Source: Lathyrus oleraceus (Eukaryota; Streptophyta; Magnoliopsida; Fabales; Fabaceae). Taken from it: a stretch of 64,000 nt of DNA. Each line of letters starts with the position of its first letter. Position 1 is the first letter of the stretch. Shown one piece after another: positions 1-10,872 of the stretch. The DNA is taken from NCBI RefSeq assembly GCF_024323335.1, contig NC_066581.1, forward strand, positions 295,688,536-295,752,535, given 5' to 3'. Under the pieces are notes generated by a model that saw only the letters and a list, made by a program, of their open reading frames with translations, was not told the DNA's origin and ran no database searches. The translations under genes were made by a program, and so were the position numbers.

Positions 1-563
1 CACCTCCAAATCCACAGTTGACTTGGCAGTTGACATACAATTGACTTGATCATGCACAGATGATTTTGAGCCTCAACCACTTGATGCAATGGCTCAAAAA
101 ATAAAACCCTAGCTTACACAAGCTCCACATAATAACCATATGATGATCTCCTTCTCAATAAAGACCTCATCTCCTTGAGAAACCCTGCCTATTAGAATGC
201 AACTGATTAGGGTTGACCAGAGGTCAAAACCCTAATCCCAAAGCACATGATCAGGCACAATGAACCTCTTGGTGATGATAAAACCATGATGATGGTGATA
301 TACTCTGGCAAATAAGATAACACTCATCCTCTTTGAGGAACCAATAAACCCTAATTGAAGCACAAACCCTCAGATGGCTAGGGATCAATTCATGAGACTC
401 TCAAGCTAGAATCTTTTAACCTCTCTATCTTCTGAGCAAGACTTAGGAGGATGACTTGCTTATTTCACATGATATGCAAAGATGTAATGCCTAATGTCCT
501 AAAAATGAGATGCAATATGCTAAGCTAGTCCCAAGAGAGGAGGGCAAATTTTGAGGTGTTACA
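1..563 (-). repeat. Ogre LTR, partial (5' part of the element's 3' LTR)
   Basis: The last 563 bases match the terminal part of the LTRs ending at 18330 and 35897, with roughly eight differences by eye from each. Read on the minus strand, the LTR begins TGTAACACCTCAAAATTTGC at 563. The rest lies left of the window, so no target-site duplication can be read for this side of the array. Confidence 0.92.
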
Positions 564-581
564 GCTGCCCATATTTAATCC
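564..581 (-). promoter_or_regulatory. Polypurine tract next to the 3' LTR (left unit)
   Basis: On the minus strand a run reading AAATATGGGCAGC directly precedes the LTR start. This is the expected place for plus-strand DNA priming during reverse transcription. The tract is short and interrupted by pyrimidines, so the assignment rests mainly on position. Confidence 0.65.
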
Positions 582-759
582 ATTGTGAACCTGTCGAAAT
601 GAATAGCCTCGGCTTTCAGATGATCAAGGCGAAGAGGGATTGGATACCAAGAACAGACGAACAGTTTGCACTCCGCTGGGAAATAATTAACAATGCCTGT
701 CAGAATCGGCGAAGAAATGATCTTAAAAGAAAAATCCGTTTGGTACGGAGAAAGTCGGC

Positions 760-1425
760 CTGAATACCGAACAAAAATTTGGCCTGTATACCAAAATAAA
801 TGGTAACACAGGGATAAACCATGGCCTGAACGCCGCTCATCAGTCTGAATACTGAGCATCGGAGTATGAGAGTATTAATGTCGGTCCGATCACCGAGAGA
901 TTGGCCTGAATGCCGCTTCGGTCTGAATACCACTTCGTTCTGAACACCGCAAGCTGCATCGATTTGAACTTCGGAAGCTTCTTCGATCTGAGAATCGGAA
1001 ACTGGTCTGAATACCACTTCGGTCTGAACACCGCAAGTTGGCCTGAACGCCGCAAGCTGCATCGATCTGAACTTCGGAAGCTTCTTCGATCTGAAAATCG
1101 GAAACTAGCCTGAATGCCATAAGTGCTTCGACCTGAATGTCGGAAACTTCTTCGATCTGAAAATCGGAAAACTGGTCTGAATACCCACCTCAGTCTGAAC
1201 ACCGGAAACTTGGCCTGAACGCCGCAAGCTGCATCGATCTGAACTTCGGAAGCTTCTTCGATCTGAGTATCGGAAACTGGCATGAGTGCCATAAGTGCTT
1301 CGACCTGAATGTCGGAAACTTCTTCGATCTGAAAATCGGAAACTGGTCTGAATACCCACCTCGGCCTGAACACCGGAAAGCTGGCCTGAATGCCGCAACG
1401 GTCTGAATACCTGAAACTCTTCATG
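760..1425 (-). repeat. Tandem repeats in the 3' UTR (left unit)
   Basis: Short modules such as 'gatctgaaaatcggaaactgg' minus its last base, 'cggtctgaacaccg' and 'ggcctgaacgccgcaag' alternate, giving an irregular higher-order unit of about 90-130 bp. The array lies between the integrase stop and the LTR, a region known to hold variable tandem repeats in Tat/Ogre elements. Because the modules contain few stop codons, several overlapping minus-strand frames stay open here (up to 216 codons at 840-1490); I read these as a by-product of the repeat. Confidence 0.85.
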
Positions 1426-1944
1426 CCTGTCAGCAACGGCGGAAATAAAGGACAGTGATACATGAGGCGGCACGCGTGCCAACGACCCAAGCTGGGGATA
1501 ACAAGCCATGAGCCTGCTATCTTCTATTCCACCCTAGCAAACGAACAATTCGCGCTCAGCTGGGGATTATTCTCTTTCTTCCCTTTTTGGACCCCGAAAC
1601 TTCTTGGATTATCATTCCATCTCTGCCTGACAGAAATCCTTCCTCCAATATCGCACTACTGGGAAATACTGTTGATTCAAAATCATGATGCCAAACTCCT
1701 CAGAGTAACATCTTCACCATTTGGCGAAACCACCTCTCAAACGGTAACCACGGCTTGAGACTAGCTTATTCTTGCAATGCTTATGCATGATGATCTTTTA
1801 GCGTAATGCTCCATAATCATGGAAATGCTACACAATTAAGTATGCAACATGCTATGCTTATCTACATGATGAATGCATAAAAAAGTATCTCCCTCAAGGG
1901 ACTCTTCTGGAGAACTCGAGGCACTCTGCTGAGGATCTCGACAA

Positions 1945-2235
1945 CACTCTAACCTCCACCCTGCTGGGGAATAGCCCTGCTGCTGGGAAAAGGACCACCT
2001 TCGCTAGGGATAACCTCCTCTGCATCCAACCCGCTTGGGGATTTCACTGGGGAAGAAACCACCACCGCATTCTGCGGGGAAAATAACAACCTTCGGCTTG
2101 CTGGGGAATTTAACAAGCTCCGCCATGTTAGGAAAAACAACGACCCAACAGGCACCTCTGCTGGGAAATAGCAACCTTCAGGCCTGGCTGCTGAGGGAAC
2201 ACTGATCTCAATCCTGCTTGGAGAAACCAGGAAAA
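1945..2235 (-). repeat. Degenerate GCTGGGGAA-type short repeats in the 3' UTR (left unit)
   Basis: Variants of 'gctggggaa' (gctggggaat, gcttggggat, actggggaag, gcggggaaaa, gctgggaaat) recur every 20-35 bases, separated by 'aacc' and 'acc' stretches. It forms a second, more decayed repeat field in the same UTR. No coding potential is credible. Confidence 0.7.
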
Positions 2236-3294
2236 TCTGGCATAGAACACCCGTCGACTCGTCGAACCATGGTATTCACCATCTAACCACAGTATCAGCT
2301 TTCCACTTTTGAGAACTCCCCGACCCGCCTGGACTTTTCTGATTCATCACCTTGTATTCTCGACTCCTCCGTACTCGACGGCGATCGAACTCCTTAGATT
2401 CATACAAACTTTCCAGTCTCCCGATTTTGAAGAGTCTTCTTGTTTAATATCCAGGATCGTCGTCATCCCTCGCCGTCTTTCCATCATTCCTAGGTCCCTG
2501 ATTGGACTCCGTGGGGATCCTTTTGCCAAAACTTCCCATCATAACCTGCAAGTGAGTGAAAATATCTAACAGCACCTGCAAAAGAGATCGTTTAGACAAA
2601 AACGTGCTCCAGGCGTGCCAAGATTTCAACACCTGAGTCACTCAACCTTCCAAATAAGACTTCAAGTTTTCAATCTTATAAACATGCATTGGAAGGGACC
2701 CGTATGTCTTAAAATGCAAAGATTCTTTATCACAAACAATTGGATGTTTTTGCAATCAAAGCGGTAATGAAAACAAAAAACAAAATTATTTGACTGAATA
2801 TGCATTTTATTAATTGAAAAGGTGTGGCTCATGAATGAGCAATACAAAGGAAGCAATTCCTGAAAAGAGGTAATTGCGCACAAAAGGAAAAATCTATCCT
2901 AATGGCAATGTGAACCCGCGATCTCATCGAGTTCCAACTCGGTTACACCCCTTATGTCCTCAGACTTTCCGTGCTTTCTGCCTTCTGAACAAGACACTCT
3001 CGACTGATCCCTGTCGGGAATTATCCTGGTGCCTTAACCAAAGCGCAAACGATCACACTAGACGCAGTTGCTCGTTCAATCCCTCTTTTGCCTGGACCGC
3101 CCTTTCGGGTTTTCAGTCCACCGGGATACCCTTTTTTGCCCAAGCCGCCTTTTCAGGTCTTCGACTTGTCGGGTGTACATTTTTCATTTTATCCCTAATT
3201 TTTTCCCGAACCTTTCTTCATCTTTTTTTTTATTGGTTCGCCGGGATGCCCATTTTTGCCTGGACTATTTTATTCTTTTCGTCCAGCGGGTCTC
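2236..3294 (-). other. Remaining 3' UTR between repeat fields and integrase stop (left unit)
   Basis: No gene is supported. Pyrimidine-rich stretches at about 3095-3295 carry loose repeats of the type 'ttttgcctggac' and 'ccgggatgccc'. The same stretch occurs with few changes in the right unit at 20003-21062. Confidence 0.6.
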
Positions 3295-6200
3295 TTATAC
3301 GAAGTATTTTTTAACTGCGTCCGCATTCACAGGGGATGGAAAATCCTCGCCATCCATGGTCGTTAACAACAAGGCTCCGCCAGAGAAAACCTTCTTGACC
3401 ACGAATGGACCTTCATAATTGGGTGTCCACTTGCCCCTACGATCGTTTTGAGGAGGAAGGATCCTTTTCAATACCATATCTCCCACGTGATACACACGAG
3501 GTCGCACCTTTCGGTCAAAAGCACGCTTCATCCGCTGCTGGTACAACTGCCCATGACAAATGGCCGCCAGCCTCTTTTCCTCAATCAGGCTCAACTCTTC
3601 ATACCGAGTCCTTACCCATTCAGCCTCTTGCAACTTCACGTCCAGCAGGACTCTCAAAGAAGGAATCTGAACCTCAACCGGTAGCACCGCTTCCATCCCA
3701 TATACCAACGAGAAAGGCGTTTCCCCAGTAGATGTACGCACCGAAGTTCGGTACCCATGCAATGCAAATGGCAACATCTCATGCCAATCTTTATAGGTCA
3801 CGACCATTTTCTGCACAATCTTCTTAATATTCTTATTGGCTGCCTTAACCGCCCCATTCATCTTCGGGCGATAAGGAGAAGAATTGTGATGCTCGATCTT
3901 GAATTCCCGACACAGTTTTGCCATCATCTTGTTATTCAAATTAGAACCATTATCAGTAATGATTCTTTCGGGAACCCCATATCTGCAAATGATGTCTCTC
4001 TTCAGGAATCTGGCGACAACCTGCTTCGTCACGTTGGCATAAGAGGCTGCTTCCACCCACTTGGTGAAGTAATCAATAGCCACTAATATGAATTGGTGCC
4101 CATTCGAAGCCGTAGGCTCAATCTTCCCAATCATATCAATGCCCCACATAGCAAACGGCCACGGAGACGACATCAAACTCAACGGATTTGGAGGCACGTG
4201 CACCTTATCAGCATAAATATGGCATTTATGACACTTCCGCACGAAATTGAAACATTGGGCCTTCATTGTCATCCAATAATAACCTGCCCTTAGCAGCTTC
4301 TTCACCATTGCATTCCCACTGGCATGGGTACCGAACGACCCCTCGTGAACCTCTTTCATCAATTGGCTTGCTTCTTTGTCGTCAACACATCTGAGCAAGA
4401 CCCAATCAAAATTTCTCTTGTACAAAACCCCATCCTTATTCATGTAGAACACCATGGCCAACCTCCGCAGAGTCTTTCGGTCCTTCTTGGATGCTCCCTC
4501 AGGATATTCTTGAGTTTCCAAATAACGCTTGATATCGTAATACCACGGCTTCTCATCATCAGGCACTGTCTCAACAGCAAATACATAAGCCGGTCTATCC
4601 AGACGTCCCACCTCAACACTGGGGAACTGATTCCACCACTGCACCTTAATCAAGGCGGCCAGAGTAGCCAAAGCATCTGCCAAAGGATTCTCTTCTCTAG
4701 GCACATGATGCAATACCACCTTGGTGAAAAACGTCAACAATCTCCTCGTATAATCCCGGTATGGAATTAAATGAGATTGATGCGTATACCATTTTCCGTT
4801 AACCTGATTCACAACCAAAGCTGAATCTCCATATATAACAATGTTCTTGATCCGCAAATCAATCGCCTCTTCAATCCCCAAGATACAAGCTTCGTATTCA
4901 GCCACATTGTTGGTGCACTCAAATGTTAGCCGGGCAGCAAAAGGAATGTGGGATCCATTCGGCGTAACCAAAACAGCACCAACTCCGCTACCATTTACGT
5001 AACGGCCCCATCAAACATCAGAATCCATTCGGATTCAGGGTCAGGCCCCTCCTCCGGGATTGGTTCCTCGCAATCTTTCGATTTGAGAAACATGATGTCC
5101 TCATCAGGGAACTCAAACTTCATTGGTTGATAATCCTCAATGGGTTGCTGGGCGAGGTAATCAGACAATACACTCCCCTTTATCGCCTTCTGAGAGGTAT
5201 ACTGGATATCATATTCAGTCAAAATCATCTGCCATCTCGCAACCCGCCCGGTCAATGCTGGCTTCTCAAAAATATACTTGATTGGATCCATCTTGGAAAT
5301 CAATAAAGTGGTATTAACCAGCATATACTGTCTCAGTCGGCGAGCAGCCCAGACCAAAGCACATCAAGTTTTCTCGAGCAGTGAATATCTTGTTTCATAG
5401 TCGGTAAACTTTTTGCTAAGGTAGTATATGGCATGCTCTTTTCGACCAGACTCGTCGTGCTGCCCCAGTACGCACCCCATAGACCCCTCGAGGACTGTCA
5501 AGTACAGGATTAACGGTCGTCCCTCCACAGGAGGCATCAGAATCGGAGGCTCCTGCAAATACTCTTTTATCTTTTCAAATGCCGCTTGGAAATCATTATT
5601 CCACCTGACCGTTTGATCTTTTCTCAACAGCTTGAATATTGGTTCACACGTGGCTGTTAGGTGAGATATGAACCGTGAAATGTAGTTCAATCTACCTAAG
5701 AAACCACGAACCTCCTTCTTTGTTCTCGGTTCAGGCATTTCTCGTATTGCTTTTACCTTAGCAGGATCAACCTCGATTCCTTTTTCACTTACAATGAACC
5801 CCAGCAATTTACCGGACCGCACCCCGAAAGTGCACTTATTCGGATTCAACCTCAGTCTGAATTGTCTCAGCCGGTCAAATAACTTGGCCAAGTCTACCAA
5901 ATGCCCCTCTTCTGTTTGGGACTTTGTTATCATGTCATCAACATAGCATTCGATTTCATGATGAATCATATCATGAAACAAAGTCACCATGGCTCTCTGA
6001 TAAGTAGCACCGACGTTCTTGAGACCAAATGGCATCACCTTATAACAGAAAGTGCCCCACGGTGTGATGAACGTTGTTTTCTCCATATCATCTGGCGACA
6101 TCTTGATTTGATTATAGCCAGAAAAGCCATCCATGAAGGAAAACACCGAGAATTGAGTTGTATTATCTACCAATACATCAATGTGAGGTAATGGGAAATC

Positions 6201-6794
6201 ATCCTTCGGGCTAGCTCTATTCAAATCCCGGTAGTCCACACACATCCCCACCTTCCCATCTTTCTTTGGTACTGGCACAATGTTCGCGACCCAAGGCGGA
6301 TAATTAGTGACAGCGAGGAAACCAGCATCCAACTGCTTCTGAACCTCCTCTTTAATCTTCATGGCCATCTCAGGTCGAGTTCTGCGCAACTTCTGCTTCA
6401 CTGGAGGACAATCTGCTCTCAATGGTAGCTTGTGCACCACAATATCGGTATCCAACCCTGGCATATCTTGATAAGACCAGGTGAAGATATCAACATATTC
6501 TTTCAACAATGCTACCATTCTGCTCTTGACACTCGCCTTCAAAGCAGCCCCGATTTTCACTTCTTTTCTGACCTCGTCGGTACCCAGATTCACAACCTCT
6601 ACCTGTTCCTCGTGCGGCTGAATCACCTTCTCCTCTTGTTTCAACAACCTGGCTAATTCCTCTGGCAGTTCACAATCTTCTTCGCCTTCTTCTTCGGCAT
6701 GATAGATCGGATTGTCGAAATCATATGAGGGTGTAACAGGATTGTTATCAACGAGATCCGGCGAATGATCGCATCTGCATGAATGTTGATTCAT
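3295..6794 (-). pseudogene. Ogre pol: reverse transcriptase, RNase H, archaeal-type RNase H, integrase (left unit, broken)
   Basis: This polyprotein copies element RNA into DNA and inserts it. From the start at 6794, the RT holds FMDGFSGYNQIKM (about residues 220-232) and the catalytic box YVDD (284-287). RNase H follows and is cut by UGA at 5364-5366. A second RNase H of the archaeal type comes next (LMFDG, NNVAEYEA, GDSALVV, LADALA), a Tat-clade hallmark. Integrase has its HHCC zinc region and the DDE residues of GIDMIG and TDNGSN, but the third acidic residue is Lys (NGAVKAANK, codon 3844-3846) where the right unit has Glu. One missing T near 5000 shifts the frame between the RNase H domains. 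Four lesions make a working product very unlikely. The frames on both sides of each break are otherwise well preserved. Confidence 0.95.
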
Positions 6795-7035
6795 GCATTG
6801 CTTTAGAACCGGAGTGAAACAAATTAAAAGGAAAATGAAAACATTGCCATTTTTATTTTGTTTTAAACTGCAAAAATAAATGAAAAACAGGGAACACCGC
6901 TTTTAATTGAAAAACACCCTTTTATTTATGATGCAAATATTGCAAAATGAAACATGAGGTGGCCCTTACAATGAACCATTACGTTTCGGGCAAAACGTAA
7001 GGCTTCCATGCAAATAAAATTGAAAACAGAAAATA
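6795..7035 (-). other. Non-coding gap between protease and RT, candidate Ogre intron (left unit)
   Basis: The 241-bp gap separates the protease stop from the RT frame and is rich in A/T. Ogre elements are known for an intron at exactly this place. On the minus strand a pyrimidine-rich run ending in TTTTTGCAG (plus positions about 6868-6876) would make a good acceptor, and TGTAAGGGC near 6960-6970 could be a donor. The splice sites are guesses from sequence only. Confidence 0.55.
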
Positions 7036-10000
7036 TTACTCTTCAAGTAGAGTGACAGTGATGATCTTTTCGGCCTTCCAGTTCTGGACTTCCATTCCTG
7101 GTACGCACGGTTTTATCCATTGATCCATCTCGCAGTCACTGTCAACTTCTTCACCCACCATACAGACGTGATATGGATCCAGCATTCCAGCACTGGTGAA
7201 TGTGAATGACGGACGACGTCCTCTACCTTGTCCAGACGAGCCTCGGCCCGGCTGATAACCCACTCCGAATCTATCCTTCTTGGCGGTGATGTCCATCATC
7301 TTTCCCCAACCAGGAGCTTCCCCACTCTTCACCACCTCAGCGGCTTGCTTATACGAAGAAATGGACGGCTTATCCTCTTCTTTGGCAAAAAGAGCATTCT
7401 CCACCTTGACGGTTTCGAATGCTTGACTCGGCGTTTCCCATATCTCACCGTCCATTTCAACATACTTGAACGATGATAGGTGACTGACGAAGATGTCTTC
7501 TTCCTCATAGACTGTGACGACCTGCCCGTCCCAGATGTACTTCAGCTTCTGGTGCAAAGTCGAAGTCACTGCCCCAGGAGCATGAATCCATGGGCGACCC
7601 AACAAGCAACTGTATGTCGGCTGAATATCCATGACATAAAATACCGACTTGAACACCTCGGGCCCGATCTTCACCGGGAGCTCCACTTCCCCAAACACTG
7701 CCCTCTTCGAACCGTCGAAAGCTCTCACTATCAGGTCAGTGGGCGTCAAGATCAACCCTTCACAGTTCAGCTTCGCCAAGGCTTTCTTTGGCAACACATT
7801 TAAAGATAAGCCAATATCAACCAACACGTGCGAGAGCACGGCTCCTTTACATTCCATAGCAATGTGTAAGGCCCTATTATGATTCCTCCCATCCACAGTT
7901 AGATCTAAATCAATGAAACCCAACCCATGATTGGCATTGACATTTGACACCACCGTCTCTAACTGATTGATTGTGATCTCTTGGGGAACATAGGCTCTCT
8001 TTAGTATCTTCAATAAAGCCTCCCTATGTCCCTCGGAGCATAGCAACAACAACAAGATTGAGATCTTGGATGGAGTCTGCTGCAAATGGTCAACAAGCTT
8101 GTACTCTGACTTCTTGATGATTATCAGAAATTCTTCAGCTTCATCATCAAGTTCTTTCTCTGACCCACCAGGCGCCGGTGTCACCACAGGAGTACCTTCA
8201 TTTACCACTTGTTTCCCTCTTGCCCTGGCTAAAGCCTCGGCCTTATCTTTCTTTTCTCTCTCTCCATCCCCACTCCTCAAGGCGTCTGGTGCAAACAACC
8301 TTCCACTGCGAGTGAACCCACTAGGTCCGGCATTATCCACCTTTGAAACGGTGGTTGCACTTGCAGCCTGATCCTCCAACTTCTCCCCATTACAATATAC
8401 TTCTCCACCATAATGCCATGGCACGGCGTCATCTTTGTCATAAGGAATCGGCCCAGGTACCGTGATAGTAACTGGAGCCGCCTCTGCCAGCATTGACAAA
8501 TCAACCGGGTCAAAATAGATGGTTATGGTGGAGACATCTTCCTTCCCCAAATAAACCTTCTAAAATCTGAGGCTTCCCTCATCCATCAGCCTCTGGACAG
8601 CCTCCCTTAGCAACACACACCCATCAGGAGCAACAGTGCACGCAACACAGCAGTTATCACAGCCCGGAAAGACCCCATTCTTCAACAGTTGTCTTTTGAC
8701 CTCAGCCAGCGGAGTCTTCAACTGATCCACATTCAACAGCCCAGTTCTTCTACCATCTTCAGAAATTGCATTCACCCCCATTTGACCATGCGCAGGCATG
8801 GGATTAGCATTCACATTTGGAGATGGTGCAAAGTTGATTGCCTTAGAATCCACCAAGTCCTGGACCACATGTTTAAAAGCCTTACAGTTTTCTACATTGT
8901 GTCCAGGGGCACCTGAGTGGAATTCGCACTTGGCGTTCTCATCAAAACTGGCCGGCCTCTGATCAGGTCTCAACGGTGCCAACGTCCTCAACTGGACCAA
9001 CCCCAAGTCTTTCAGCTTCTTTAACAAGAATGAATAGGTCACAGGTGGTCTATCGAATTGACGATCATTCATTCGTCCTCTTACCTGGTACCCGGCCCTC
9101 TGCGGTCTCTGTTGAAATGGATGAAGTTGTTACTGCGGTTGTGGCTGTTGCTGTTGTTGTGCAGGCTGATTATCAGCAGGAATGGTTACCGCAGCAGTGT
9201 GCTGGTAGTAACGATCCCTACTCTGCCCTCTTTGGGTATACACAGCGCTGGTATCACCCTCCTTCTTTCTTTGACCATTCCCAAAGGGCTTCTTCGATCC
9301 AGACGACGAAGCATTACCCTGTATCTTCCCCAGCTTCAACCAACTTTCAATTCTTTCTCCAGCCACCACTATATCAGCAAAGTTGGTAACCGGGCAACCA
9401 ACCATCCTTTCTGCAAATGTCCCCTGAAGGGTACCCATAAACAGATCAGACATTTCTCTATCCACCAACGGAGGTTGAACTCTGGCAGCTAGCTCCCTCC
9501 ACCTCTGTACATATTCTTTAAACCCTTCACTAGGCTTCTGAGACATACCCTGCAATTGGGTACGGCTAGGAGCCATATCAACGTTGAATTGGTACTGTTT
9601 AAAGAATGCATCTCCAAGATCTTGCCAGCTTTTAATGTCAGAAGACTTCAGCTTGGTGTACCATTCCAAGGACCCTCCAGACAGACTGTCCTGGAAGAAG
9701 TACCTCCACAGCTTCTGGTCCATTGTATAAGCAGAAATCTTACGGACGAAAGCCTGGAGGTGAGTTTCCGGGCAAGAACTCCCATTATACTTGTCAAACG
9801 CAGGCGCTTTGAACTTTTGTGGGATCACAATCCCCTCAACCAGCCCCATGTTAGACATATTAACAACCCCCGGAGTAGCATAGCTTTCAAGAGCCCTTAT
9901 TTTCTCCGCCAGCACTTGAATCTCCTTGTTTGGTGGTTGGACACCGTACTGCCCAAACTGTTCATTCAACATGGAGAACTGATCTGCTTCTCTGTCTTCC

Positions 10001-10344
10001 TCTCTATCCTCTTCAGCCCCGAAGAAAGGAGGAAACAGACTGTCCTTCATATTGTTACCCATCGGACCTGGTCTACCACTTGTGGCAGCACCAAAACCCC
10101 CAGCATTATTAGTCACTACACCAACAGTTGTCCTCTTTCCGAGGTCGCCTCCATCCCTGGAACCACCAAGACCGTGATTGGAGACCCCTTCTAAATTAAC
10201 ACCACTATTAGCAGCTGAAGCCCGCTCGAGCTTCTCCACCTTATCAGCAAGTGCTTTCTGCCCCACGGCAAACCCTTGCATGACATTGATCAGTTCATTC
10301 ATTTTCTCCTTCAGCTCAAGAAAATCTGCGTTGGGTAGATCCAT
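7036..10344 (-). pseudogene. Ogre gag-protease polyprotein (left unit, broken)
   Basis: Gag forms the particle and protease matures it. I place the start at 10344 (MDLPNADFLELKEKMNEL), though the frame is open to 10488. The capsid-like Retrotrans_gag core lies at about 9350-9800 (motifs SLEWYTKL, SWQDLGDAFFKQYQ). A Q-rich stretch ends with UAA at 9130-9132, where the right unit has CAA. A knuckle-like CEFHSGAPGHNVENC lies around 8910. UAG at 8560-8562 is also private to this copy. The protease region reads VLVDIGLSLNVLP where DTG or DSG is expected. The frame is continuous across gag and protease in the related copy, so the ancestral product was a single fusion. Confidence 0.93.
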
Positions 10345-10872
10345 CAACCTAGGTGTGTTGCGTCTGGTAAAGTATCTGTGTGGACGGGTTGTGTGCAAGG
10401 GAATGACTCTACGCGCACGAGCAATGATTCCTGTAACAATCAAACACGTTAGAAACTGACACCTGCAAAATAGAAGACAAGTTATCATGATTCATGCATG
10501 AATGCAATGTCCATCCATATGAGGAACACTCTGTCTTTCGATCCTGGCTTTATCGAGACAGATAATAATCCAGCAGCAACCTTCTGACATTCATCGTCTG
10601 ATTTATACAGAGCAGAAAGTTATGATTTAGAAAAGATATCACCCACTCATGTATGTGCTATGTGCGTGAAGAAATGGCAAAGCAAATAAAGCTTGAATAC
10701 CAATCACTGAATGAAAATAACCATTGTATATCAAAAGTGCACCATATGTGCGAGAGTCATACATCAAGTCTGATACAAATCAAATACAATTCTCCAGTAA
10801 TAGAAAGAAAATACAAACGAATGACTTCCGCCAACAGGCCTGACGGTAATCCACACAAATGATAACAAGAGA
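10345..10872 (-). other. Spacer between ORF1 and gag (left unit)
   Basis: About 530 bases lie between the ORF1 stop and the chosen gag start. No conserved protein is recognisable apart from a possible N-terminal gag extension (open to 10488). The right unit repeats it almost unchanged at 27926-28453. Confidence 0.5.

Noticed and set aside
840..1490. 216-codon minus-strand frame with repeated Ser/Arg/Phe motifs, also at 18607-19257
   Set aside because: It follows a tandem repeat, overlaps other open frames in the same region and lies in the 3' UTR; no start context or family supports a gene.
3405..8371. Numerous plus-strand frames across the left Ogre body
   Set aside because: They are antisense to well-recognised pol and gag-protease domains and show no family similarity.
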